A DNA stretch of 64,000 nt, from the NCBI GenBank assembly GCA_947172415.1, contig OX359189.1, forward strand, positions 9,872,501 through 9,936,500, read 5' to 3'. The position numbers and the translations under genes are program-made. Positions 21,835 to 34,300 of this stretch are shown here, in pieces. Within the stretch, counting starts at the first letter, position 1. The number at the start of each line of letters is the position of its first letter. The stretch is from Chondrosia reniformis (Eukaryota > Porifera > Demospongiae > Chondrillida > Chondrillidae). Below the pieces are notes generated by a model. It did not search any database, had not been told where the DNA came from, and was given only the letters and a program-made list of their open reading frames with translations.

Positions 21835-24800
21835 TTAAGATGCAGCTTCATATGTAACAATGTCCCCTCCCTTGTCAGCCATCTTGTTTTCATTTCCTCT
21901 CCTCTCTGATCCTGTTACTTGAGATGGTACAGCATAAGAAGGATTGTGTTGCATATCAACAACATTCTTCATCTCACACTCTTCATACACAACATTCACA
22001 GGAGCAGAACTAGACTTGCTGGAAGGTACATCTGTGAAGAGTATACGTATATAGGCACAAATAAGTACATTTTTTATCCATATGCCATACAAGCTGGCAG
22101 TTTGTCTATATATATACATGTACTGTATATTGCATATCAACTGTTTATTTGTACATGATCTGATGAAAGCCGAACAGATTATTTAGTACAAGTAGCGCTG
22201 TGTTACAACATGTGTGTTATATATACGTATGAATGAACACAATAATTCACAAAATACGCACATTTTCCTCGTCCATAATGACATCTATTGTAACAGATGA
22301 ATATGATAGCAGTAATTAGAACTCCAAGTACTAGTCCTCCAAATGATCCTACTATACCAGCTATTAGAGTACCTGTTGTGCCTTCTGAGAATGAATGAGA
22401 GAGAAGAAGTAAGAATTGCAAAATGCAAAACATTTATTTATTTAAATAGTTTTAATAAATGGAAACACTACAGTACTCCATATTGTATATACTAATGCAA
22501 AGGGAATATACCTATACGTATAAGCTGATTATTTACGTATATCACTGCTCCATTGCTGGGTCAATGGCTATATGATAGCACATCAATGTAGCTTGTAATT
22601 AGTAGCTATAAGATATAACTTATGCGTACCTCCAATTAGAGCTCCTTTTTTATTACATTCACGAGGACCTGAAGTTAAAATCATATATATACAGAAACTT
22701 CGTACATATGTGTAATCATAATTAAACTCACTAGTTACTATAAATTTTATACTTCTTTCACTCAATTCTGATTCTCCAAACTCATTTGTAGCTCTAATAG
22801 TAACAATAAAGTCTCCAGCAGGTTCTTCAAAGGCCACTTCTCCCGTTACTGGACCAGCTGATGAGTTGGATAATGTTAAATTCACTTCTACTCTGTCACT
22901 TTGTCTCTTTGCACTGACTCTCTGATACCCAACACTCACTGTCACATCTCCTCTGGTACCAGGATAGGGGACACCTACAGACACTGTGACACTGCTACCT
23001 GCTACAGTGACAGCGGGTCGGGACGGCTTAGAGGGGGTACCTAGTGGAGAGGGTGGTTACCATGGTGATGATCTTCACACAAGAATGCTATACCTTACCT
23101 ATTAAAGGTGTCGTAGTCACACTTCTCATTTCACTTCCAAACACATTGGACACTGTAACTCTTATAGTATACTCAGTACCAGCTACCAGACCTTCTACAT
23201 AGATAATGTCCATGTCTGTAGTACTTCTAGTAAAACTTGCTTCACTAAAGTCTCCTCCACCAGTAGACACTTGTACTTGTATCTCAACAGGATTATTAGG
23301 ATTCTGTAGTCCCACCTGTATACCAGCACAACATGTGTTAGGAGGGATAGCAGAGAGGTCCAGTGGAGTTGAGGGAGAAGTGAAGTTTGAAGGAACTGAA
23401 ATGTTACAAATAGCATTGAACATATTCAAAGAGAACTGTGAGACATTAACACACTCACATGGAACAGTAAAGTCTTCCTCATATGCAATGCTAGGTCCTA
23501 CACTGTTAGTAGCCGTGATCTCCACCTTATAACTCTCCCCCTTTGCTAAGTTATTACTTACTGTAAGGATTTTCTGTGCTGAGGAAATTTGAGCCATAAA
23601 AGTGTAACTCAGACTGCCAGTTATCATAATCTAAGGAAGAAAGGATAGAAGAAATCTCTTAATAATTATGAAATACACACTCTTACCATATAGTTAGTAA
23701 CATTCTGTCCTCCGTTAGTCAGTAGTACAACATCCACTGATAGAATAGTCAGTGAGAGTGCTTCAACTGATACACTCTCAATAATAGGAACTACATAACA
23801 GACAAATACTCATATACCTCACTATACACTACATGGAACTACATCTCACATACCTGAGTCATTTGTAGTATAGGTACTGGCTGCTGGAGGACTCACTCCA
23901 TATTCATTCTCAGCTACTACTCTTACACTATACATTGAACTGTGCCATATTCCATCATCCATAGTTAAGGTCAATTGAGTTGAAGTTGTACTGAAGGGCA
24001 AGTTGACAGTGTTGTTGGTGATGTTGATGGAGTAATTAAGAGGTTTATCAGTTCCACCATTATCGGATGGTGGGAACCAACTGATAGTAGCTGAGAATGG
24101 ACCATTATCTACTGACATCAGTTGTCTTGGAACAGTTGGAGAAGCTGTAATGGAGATGGTTGAATGGTTTATATTTCTTAATAATTCTTGTTCTATCACT
24201 AACCTTTAACCATTAACTGTACAGTCACTGAATCCCTACCAACTCCATTGCTCACTTCACAACTATAGTATCCTCTGTGGTTCCTAACTACTGAAGATAC
24301 ACTCAACACATAACCAGTTGTAGTGACACTCTCCTCAGCTGCTCCAGTGTTGTTGTAAGAGAAGGCGACAGTAGCTGGAGGATTGCCCTCATCAACTGGA
24401 GTGCAGTTCAAAGTGAATGGAGTACCAGTATTTAGTGTAACACTTTGTTGAATATCACCAAGTACAGGAGGATCTGAAATATATTAGAAAGGATTTTTAC
24501 ACATTTAACAATAATATAACAAACAGAATAATACTAAACTCACAATACACATCTAATGAAAAGTTGGCAGTTCCACTTCCAGCAGAGGTATTACTGAATA
24601 TCGTATACACTCCAGAATCACTTCTACTGACATTACTGATTGTTATACTGTTGGCACTACTGTTTACAGTTAACGTAATTCTATCTCCACTGGTGAGAGG
24701 TTTACCATCTCTAGTCCAAATGTGTTCATCTGGTTGAGGATTAGCTTCGAAGTCATAGTTATAAATAAATGTAGCTCCTTCAGTTGGAGTAGTGGACTGG

Positions 24801-25404
24801 TCGGGTGGAGATGGAGTGTAGGTCGGAGGATCTGTAGAATAAATAAAAAGTGGAACAGCGATAATTATTATAATCTGGCTAGTTTCGATTTAATGCTCAA
24901 TTTAAGGATATCTGATGGAAACTTGTTTGTTTACTCACAGACAACAGAGAGGACGGCGAAAGGCGGATCTTGAGTCGTTAATAACAATTCAGGCCCTGCT
25001 CTACATGCAACTTCGTAACCATTAGCTTGACGCTGAACACCTTGAAGCACCAACAATTGTCCGTTCTCCAAGAAGAGAGCTCTTGATATGCCAGTGATAT
25101 CTGATATATTTTCACCAATGTTAGCTACGACTGCTTCACCGTCAAGAACTCGCCAAAAAAAATTTACAGTTCCACTAAAGTTAGCAACTAAAGCATTACA
25201 CTCAAACTGGGCAGCCTCTCCTTCGATAACAGTCTGGTTTTCCGGCAGTCGAGTAAATGTTACCTCCTCCTGGGCCTCACTGCGGGACATGCGCACTGAG
25301 TTGGTATGGAAGAGGATAATATTTCACTTTATAGATTGTAATGATCGTTGTATACTATACGTGCCTGAAAGCAACAAGAGGATCTTGAGTACAAATTTGG
25401 ACAT
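21835..25404 (-). CDS. Gene K: membrane receptor, 3 Ig + 4 FN3, NPSY/YEEC tail (828 aa)
   Basis: Exons 25365-25404, 24939-25295, 24544-24831, 24204-24473, 23854-24144, 23687-23790, 23459-23630, 23099-23395, 22732-23040, 22630-22668, 22262-22384, 21835-22031; 829 codons with stop. Signal MSKFVLKILLLLS and Ig1 (14-132) are almost the same as in E; Ig2 133-228, Ig3 229-318, FN3s 319-709. A 39-nt exon (PRECNKKGALIG) and the membrane exon (GTLIAGIVGSFGGLVLG) replace the E-type membrane exon. The tail (764-828) has VVYEECEMK, NPSYAV and TYEAAS but lacks the ITAM-like pair. Exon 1 ends in GC (TTTCAG/GCACGT) where E has GT, so intron 1 would be a GC-AG intron. Likely a sister of E given a new signalling end. 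Confidence 0.82.
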
Positions 25405-25867
25405 CTTTCCATATGTGACATTCGATCGAACCATAGAATTTATTACAAAAAATACTTAACATTTAGGTCAATTTAAATTTTAACTTTCTTTTAGAAGCTG
25501 AACCGCCCACGCATACGAAACATGGCTGTGCATTCTTTTCTCTTAAAATCGACGTCATATTAAAATCTCTTTATTCCATTTTTATTTATGCCCATTCTCC
25601 AACCTAATTCCAAATGCAATATATAATACTAAATACAAAAAGAGCATGTTCAAACAGCTAAAATATATTCAAGACACTACATCTAAATGTTTTAACACTA
25701 TGAGATACTACTGTGCCTCAAGCCATTATATTCATTCCATCACCAAACTCATGGTCAAAACCAGAAGGAATCCCATCAAAAGAAATTTGACTATTGAGAA
25801 GAAAATATATCATGAAAAATTTTTGAAAACAAGTCTTATTCCATTTCACTTAAATATATAAAAAATC
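25405..25867. other. Gene K promoter and gene L 3' flank
   Basis: Nearly the same as 13938-14395. The K-proximal part (25405-25560) is the likely promoter. The rest is L downstream sequence. Confidence 0.45.
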
Positions 25868-27892
25868 TCACTTACCTTGAGTTACTGAAGCATAATCACC
25901 TGCACATAAAAACAAACAAAACATATGTATATATATTTGAGACAATATGAAATAAAAATGTCCATACTAACCAACTGATATTTGAGTCATAAAGGTCACA
26001 TCTCCTACTGTATTAGTGGCTTTACAGCTGACATTTACTGCTACAGATTTCTCCGAGGTTGTTAACTGGTCACGATTAAAAGTCAACAACAGACTGTTAA
26101 GTTTATTGTCACCAATGTTAACACTTGCAGTAAAATTAAAGCCAAGGGGAGTTGCACACTCAATATCCACCAAATCAGGACAGGCACTTAAGTACTTAGA
26201 AACATCAAAACGTTCTCCTAGGGAAATTTTTATCATGCCGCCTGTACCAAGGAATATTGGTTTTGCTGTAGAAAGACAACATTTTACATTGTATCAACGT
26301 AAAAAATTGAAAATAAAAAAAGAAATGTTTATAGCTAATAATGCAAACTGTTTGCTTATGGCATACCTATTTTCCCTTAGCAATAAAATACAGAAAATTC
26401 ATTTTATTATTATTTTATCCATTGTCAACAAAAAGCCTTCTTTGCTATACAACAGGCTTCATTAAATCTATGTATCAACCAACCGTACTATTCTTTTGAC
26501 CTACATGGCCCACATCCCCTTATAATGAATGGTTAGGGTTACCAAGTGTATGAATACATTGTATCTAACAAATTCAACAGGAGCTGTAAATTGTTATAAG
26601 ATGCGTCCATCACTAGCCATTAGTTTGACCAACACACCCACTAATACTGCAAAGCTCCTTCGCTTCATGTAATACCTATGTATATACCTTTCTAGTTATT
26701 GTTATTAGCTTTCTTAGTTAATCAGTGCTTCACAATGGCACCATAGATATGGTGACACATCTTTTACTCTTTGACTACAATACGTAGCTTTTATAGTGGC
26801 TAGATATTGGTATGGTTGAAAAGAAAGATATTGAAGATTTAAATATCAACTGGCTATAAATTTGAAGGGCAAGAAGTAAACTTTGATTTACAAAAATAAA
26901 TTCACTAACCATTGTTGACTGCGATTGAAAAGCTGAAGGATCCATTTCCAGCTTCATTGGTAGCTGTTATAGTGTACATTCCTTCATCTGCACACCTCAA
27001 ACTGGTAAAGTTGACCAGGTTATACAGAACACTGATCCTCTCAGTGTCAATAGCTTCATCAGCTCTAGTTAGCACTGAGCTGGTTGGTTCAGGATTAGCA
27101 CTGACAGTGAAGGACACCTCCAAAGGCTGTACAATATCACCAGTAAATGAGTTAGTACTACCACTGTAGTCAGCAGCCCCTGTATAATAATATAGATATT
27201 ATTTATAAAACTAACAACAATTACAACTTTATATATCATAATGTCTTCAGGAATAACACGTTACTGTTACAGTTAAAAGTACCCTACATATTCATCTAGG
27301 TTTGTCATGCAAATTTCTGCAGACTTAATTACCATCACTCTTTTAATGTACATGTATATACAATTAGGATATTTTAGGATAGCTAAAGTAGGGATGATGC
27401 ACCCAAACGTAGAAACTATGTGTGTGATTAAGTCAATCATAGATCTTCTATACCGTTATACGTAAGTATAGAAGATCTATGAGTCAATTAAGTCAAAATA
27501 TTCGCGATACGATTTTTGTCCCGCTGCGATTCATTTGGCTTTTCCTATACTCAAAGCGTGATCTATATAACCTAACTTAACCCTAACTTACAGTAAACCA
27601 CTAAAGTAGTAGCAGTGACACCGGGAGTATTAGCACAAGTAAGAGTAGATCCATTGTCTGAACGCTCTACCATAAAGGTGTACTCTACTCCATTTGAAAC
27701 AACCCTTTGCTGAAACCCTGGTTTGGCCGTCTCGACAGGAACACTGTCAATGAGTAAGTCTGGAGGCATTGTGGTCATACAAGTAACTGTTACATTCTCA
27801 TTTTCGATAGCTGTCGGTGTTAATGGAGATATCTGGGAGTTAACCAACGTGAGGAAAAAAGGGAGAGCCAAAAACACAGCCGCCGTCTTCAT
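25868..27892 (-). CDS. Gene L: secreted 3-Ig protein (298 aa), possible read-through into K
   Basis: Exons 27592-27892, 26910-27179, 25972-26265, 25868-25899. Signal MKTAAVFLALPFFLTLVNSQ is in the same exon as Ig1 (VTVTCMTTMPPD, YTFMVERSDNGSTLTC). Ig2 (101-190) has LEVSFTVSANPEP and EGMYTITATNEAG. The third domain (191-288; IKISLGERFDV, VDIECATPLGF, VNVSCKATNTVGDV) is an atypical Ig. The protein ends DYASVTQGK, with no membrane helix. The stop lies inside a strong donor (CAAG/GTAAGTGAG); if it is spliced, the phase-1 acceptor of K exon 2 (25295) would join in frame and give a 6-Ig receptor. Head to head with F. Its third domain and ending were copied into gene D. Confidence 0.72.
27438..27481. 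repeat. Small perfect hairpin in L intron 1 side
   Basis: CATAGATCTTCTATAC (27438-27453) and its reverse complement (27466-27481) are separated by 12 bases; outer sequences TTAAGTCAAT/GTCAATTAAGTC also partly pair or repeat. Confidence 0.6.
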
Positions 27893-28370
27893 CCTGCCTT
27901 CTCGTGCACGAGATGTATCATGTGATGTGTTACTATTTTTATACGGAACTATTCGTATTGCGATATTTTGCGTTTTTATTCCCTCGTTTGACAAAAAGAA
28001 ACATTACAGGGGGTATATAGTTCTAAAAATTAACTCACGACTTAACTCCACGAGCACAACATCATGACAGGAGAGATGAATCGGCATCCGGTGATCATAG
28101 GCGCTATTTGTCTTCCTTAGCTAACGCTAGCTTTTACTAACGATTGAAGATGCTGGTTGGTCTTCGCTTGGTTGTATATATTAGTTCCCATTTTGTTTCA
28201 TTCGTTTCGTTTCGTTCGTTTCGTTTCGCTTTTTAGAACTAGATACCCCTTTTATCGTAACGTAATCGGCAAATGGCCTTTTACGAGATGTATCGTGTCA
28301 TGTGTTACTCCCCCATACGGTGAATAACGTGAATAACGATTGCTGGTTCCGTTACCTCATTACGGAAGAG
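27893..28370. promoter_or_regulatory. Divergent promoter region of genes L and F
   Basis: 478 bp separate the two start codons. The region is richer in CG than its surroundings and holds a run of TTTCGTTTCG repeats (about 28198-28232). Shared control of a soluble and an inhibitory-type receptor is plausible. Confidence 0.5.
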
Positions 28371-31300
28371 ATGGCGTTCTGCAGGTACGAGGTATCATCC
28401 TTACTGCTCAAGATTTTCTTGTTGATCTCAGGTACGTAGGGCCTACACAGTGTTATTGTTCGATTTTAAAAAAATAAAGTTATTCTCTACTGCTCAGTCC
28501 TCCGCAGTGAGGCCCAGGAGGAGGTAACATTTACTCGACTGCCAGAAAACCAGACTGTTATCGAAGGAGAGGCTGCCCAGTTTGAGTGTAATGCTTCAGT
28601 TGCTAACTCCAACGGAACTGTAAGTTTTTTTTGGCGAGTTCTTGACGGTGAAGCAGTCGTAGCTAACATTGGTGAAAATATGTCAGATATCACTGGCATA
28701 TCACGAGCTCTCTTCTTGGAGAACGGACAATTGTTGGTGCTTCAAGGTGTTCAGCGTCAAGTCAATGGTTTCGAAGTTGCATGTAGAGCAGGGTCTGGAT
28801 TGTTATTAACGACTCAAGATCCGCCTTTCGCCGCCCTCTCTGTTGTCTGTGAGTAAACAAACAAGTTTCCATCAGATATCCTTAAATTGAGCATTCGAAA
28901 CTATATAATAATTATGTTCCACTTTTTATTTATTCTACAGATCCTCCGACCTACACTCCATCTCCACCTGACCAGTCCACTACTCCAACTGAAGGAGCTA
29001 CATTTATTTATAACTATGAATTTGAAGCTAATCCTCAACCAGATGAACACACTTGGACTAGAGATGGCAAATCTCTCACCAGTGGAGATAGAATTACTTT
29101 AACTGCAAACAGTAGGGCCAACAGTATAACAATCACTGATGTCAGTAGAAGTGATTCTGGAGTGTACACTATATTCAGTAATACCTCTGCTGGAAGTGGA
29201 ACTGCCAACTTTACATTAGATGTGTATTGTGAGTTTAATATTATCTATCTGTTTGTATATTATTGTTAAATGTGTGAAAATCCTTTCTAATGTATTTCAG
29301 ATCCACCTGTACTTGGTGATATTCAACAGAGTGTTACACTAAATGCTGGTGATCCATTCACTTTGAACTGCACTCCAGTAGAAAGCAATCCCCCAGCTAC
29401 TGTCTCCTTCTCTTACAACAACACTGGAGCAGCTGAGGAGAGTGTCACTACAACTGGTTATGTGTTGAGTGTATCTTCAGTAGTTAGGAACCACAGAGGA
29501 TACTACAGTTGTGAAGTGAGCAATGGAGTTGGGAGGGATTCAGTGACTGTACAATTAATGGTTAGAGGTGAGTAATAGAACAAGAATTATTTAGAAGTAT
29601 AAACCATTCAACCATGGCATCTCCATTACAGCTCCTCCAACTGTTCCACAACAACTGATGTCAAAAGATATCGGTTCATTTTCAGCTACTATCAGTTGGA
29701 GTCCACCATCCGATAATGGAGGAACTGATCAACCACTCAAATACTCCATCAACATCACAAACAACACTGACAGTACCACTCTCCCTCCAGTGACAACTAA
29801 TATGACTACTCTGTCACTGACTAACCTTCAACACAGCACTCGATATATAGTGACAATAGTAGCGGATAATGACTTGGGACTTGGTCCCAGTCCTCCAGCT
29901 GTTATCAACTTTACTACACCTGACTCAGGTATGTGAGATGTAGTTCCATGTAGTGTATAGTGAGGTATATGAGTATTTGTCTGTTATGTAGTTCCTATTA
30001 TTGAGAGTGTATCAGTTGAAGCACTCTTACTGACTATTCTATCAGTGGATGTTGTACTGCTGACTGATGGAGGACAGAATATTACCAGCTATACTGTGAA
30101 TTATTATAATAATTTGTTACTGAGTATTAATATGTAACTATGTCATGTAATGTATGTATGTGTATTTCACTGTAGGTACTTGTAACATCAGATGACTATA
30201 TGAATGAGAGTGTGATTCCAATAGCTCAATTAAAATTTCACAATTTGACAGTAGACAACTTAACTAAAGGAGAGTATTACACTGTTAATGTAACTGCTAC
30301 AAATAGTGTTGGAATGAGTGAACCATTTCAATCAAGTTTCACTGTACCATGTAAGTATTGTGTATGTCAGTGTACAGTACATTTGTAAAATATAATTTCT
30401 TATACGTAGTTCAGAAATATACATATTTCATTTAATGTTTCTCTGTTATTGTATTTGGATCAATCCTTTTCATTTCAGTTCCTCCAAACTTCACTTCTCC
30501 CTCAACTCCACTGGACCTCTCTGCCATTCCTCCCAACACATGTTGTGCTGGTATACAGTTGGGACTACAGAATCCTAATAATCCTGTTGAGATACAAGTA
30601 CAAGTGTCTACTGATGGAGGAGACTTTAGTGAAGCAAGGTTTACTAGAAGTACCACAGACATGGACATTATCTATGTAGAAGGTCTGGTAGCTGGTACTG
30701 AGTATACTATAAGAGTTACAGTATCCAATGTGTTTGGAAGTGAAATGAGAAGTGTGACTACAACACCTTTAATAGGTAAGGTAGCATTCTTGTGGAAAGG
30801 TAGAGTAACCATGGTAACCACCCCTCTCCACTAGGTACTCCCTCTAAGCCGTCCCAACCCGCTGTCACTGTAGCAGGTAGCAGTGTCACAGTGTCTGTAG
30901 ATGTCCCCTCTCCTGGTACCAGAGGAGATGTGACAGTGAGTGTTAGGTATGAGAGAGTCAGTGCAAAGAGACAAAGTGACAGAGAAATGACTTTAACATT
31001 ATCCAACTCATCAGCCGGTCCAGTAATGGGAAAAAGGACTTTTGAAGGTCTACCTGTTGGAGACTTTATTGTTACTGCTATAGCTAGGAATGATTTTGGA
31101 AAATCAGAATTGAGTGAAGGAAGTATAACATTCCAAGTGACTGGTGAGTGTGAAGATGTTACACATTACAAGGTTGGTCTAACAAGTGTACATTCCCTTA
31201 TGTATGTAGCTCCACCTTCACCAGCAGCTGACAACACTGGAGCCATCATTGGAGGGATAGTGGGAGCTATTCTCGGGATTCTAGTCCTCATCTTGGTCAT

Positions 31301-34300
31301 ACTGATCATTGTACTGTGTTGTATGAAGTACAAGTCAGACAGTGAGTGCTTTACTAAACCAGAAGTGTAGTGTGTGTTATATGTTGTTACTAACTTAAAG
31401 TGTGTAGTGTATTATTATTTCCTTTTCCTTCTCTTCAGAGGGAGATTACAAAATGACAAAGAAAGATGAGTAAGTCCCTATTGATTAGTAGTTTAGGAAA
31501 GGTTGTTCTATTAATAGAAGTAACCTTTGGAACACATGATAATGTTGTGATATCTACCACTAGCAGAGGAGGGACTGTACTGTTTGGTGTTGTGGTGTAG
31601 AGGGGGTAGATAAATGAGATTCATTGCTTATTTTAACTGTTTACATTCCAACTGCTGTTTTGGTTGTCATGACAGCCTATTTGTATAATCTGTGACCACT
31701 ACACTGTATTGGTCACTATGACATCACTTGACCTGTTACAGTGTGTGACAGTGAATGATAGCACTTCCCCTCTCACCAACTGGTCCATATATGGTCATGT
31801 GATAGCTGTTGGAAGCCATCTTATGAATGCTGTCATGTGATGTCAGATATGTGATACCTGCCCTGTATATAGAAGTACAAAGTATTTAGTTGAACTTCCT
31901 CCCACACTGGATTCCTCTATCTCCCATTGACTGCCATTTATGTACACATACATACATACAGTATATGGGTATGTATGGTAGAGACTGATATCTTATCCAT
32001 TATACATACAAACATGGATAATTGGATGCCATTACAAGTACTGTACACAAGTGCACTATGTTGGCTTCACCAGGCTCACCATAGATTCTATTGAGTTCAA
32101 TTCATTTAAAAGGATCTTCCTTTCCTAGTAGGACTTGTATTCAAACATAATTAACTATATAATAGATCTTTATGAACATCTTGTATGAGTACTACCATTG
32201 GAAGTTACAGTAAAATTATTAACAAAAATTACAGAAACATTTATTCCAGCCAAAATTACATTTTCATAGTTAATATGTATTAATTGCCAATAAAGAATAC
32301 AATAGTGTAAATAGCTTTCCAATGCAAATAGAAATTGAAACATTTTCTCCATTGTGTATACTTGTATCATTTCTACTGTTCACATATACATACTACTTCA
32401 TTACACCCACAGTACACTGTCTATACTTGTGTACATATTCGTGTTCACAGGAATGAACTGGAGGGTATTCATTACACTAATGTTGATGGAGTAAAGTTGA
32501 ATGAGCCGATCAGTGAACCTGTGTATGACGAAGCTAAACCGGATGGAACTGATGGGAAAGGTGGAAATGGAACATCAAAAACACACAACCCACCTGCAGA
32601 GAAGACAGAGGTACAGTGGCAGCCATTTTAGTGATTGCGCAATGGCTATATAATAATTATAATAATAATAAGCTCAAGGTCATGACATACATAGTCTGAA
32701 TGTGTGGTTAGTGATTGTACAATTGTTCTGTTGTGTAAGTCTGTACTTTAGTGTGGTGGGTGTTAATTGGTTATTGGTTGAGTAATGGAGCATCCAATGG
32801 CTGTAGGAAATTCAGTTCAGTTAGTGTGGCAGTTCTCTTTGTATAATATACATTCACTGAAGACTGTTGATTGGTTGAGCCTGTTAGAGTGTTATATATA
32901 GTAACTTGTTGATTGCAGTGTGTTGTACTGAAAGTGGTTGGTGAATAGGGAAGCTCACAGAATGGACAACTTCACTTTCAACCACATCTTTCTTAGCTTC
33001 ACTAAGCAACTTATAGAGGACATATATAATGTATTGTTTATTATAAGACTGTCTTCACATTCAGTAAACCTTTACAGCTTCTCATAATAGACACGTTCAT
33101 GTACATATGTACATATGGAGGTCATGTGACTGGTCTCATATGTACATATGGAGGTCATGTGACTGGTCTCATATGTACATATGGAGGTCATGTGACTGGT
33201 CTCATATGTACATATGGAGGTCATGTGACTGGTCTCATATGTACATATGGAGGTCATGTGACTGGTCTCATATGTACATATGGAGGTCATGTGACTGGTC
33301 TCTTTATAGCACTGTTATAAAAACTTAGTGATGCTCGGAATGAGTGTGAGTTAGCCGAGACATGACTGAGAAGTGTGAATTTGGTTGTTTATTGCAAAAC
33401 AATTACAAATACAATTATGTCTCTTGAATGACCCTTCATTTAATGTTATGTAAATGCAAACACTATTGTAATAATTTTAGCAGTTGTTTTAGATTCACAG
33501 ATGATGCATACAAGATATTGTCTTTATATTGGTAGAGATTGTATCAGTCATTTTTAATTTCAATCGAGCTATAAGCCAAATTCTGTTCACCGGTTTACAA
33601 TGCTAATGGTGTCTCTACCGGTCAGCACTGCCTTGTGTGTTGTGTAGAGTGTTTACCTATTTCTGAAAGGAGCACTTGTATGTACTAAATTGTATTATAA
33701 AGTGTGTGTGTGTGGTCATACAGGATAGTCTAAATAGGTAAATGTACTGCATTAGAGCTTCTTCAGGTCTCCTAGCAACCTTACAAGTACGTACCTTCCC
33801 ATGAAAACCAGCCATTGTATACTGTATACTAACATTCCATACAAGGTTACTGTACAAGTTTAGTAACATTCCATGCATTTCTCTCACATCTATAGCACCT
33901 ACATATATATATGTACTGTATTACAAGTGGTATGTGGTAGCATGGTGATGTATTCCATAACTTTCCCTAAAGCTCTCATATTGAAGTTATCACACTGACT
34001 GAACAGATTCTTTACAAAGTACATACGCACATCCTATCATTCCCTTTTACCTAATAAGGACACTGGTAATGTACAGTTATGACCTCTTTCCCCCCACACT
34101 GTGTTAGTATGAGAGTTATGATAACTGTGATTAGTAGGAACTAGCACTTTGGCTAATTGATGCATGGTCTGGCTGTAGTCATCATAGATGAATGGTTCAT
34201 CTGGGACTGTGCCTTAGAACCAAATATGGAAGTGTGTTTAAAGGACATATCTACATTGCTAAATGAGTATCCAAAACTGCATTTTCAAGATTTTGTTATT

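Noticed and set aside
25646-25861. Plus frame of 71 codons, also at 14173-14388
   Set aside because: Copied flank sequence in two places; Tyr/Lys-rich AT translation, no start or splice context.
33072-33328. Repetitive peptides on both strands (ICTYGGHVTGL and others)
   Set aside because: By-product of a 33-bp tandem repeat.
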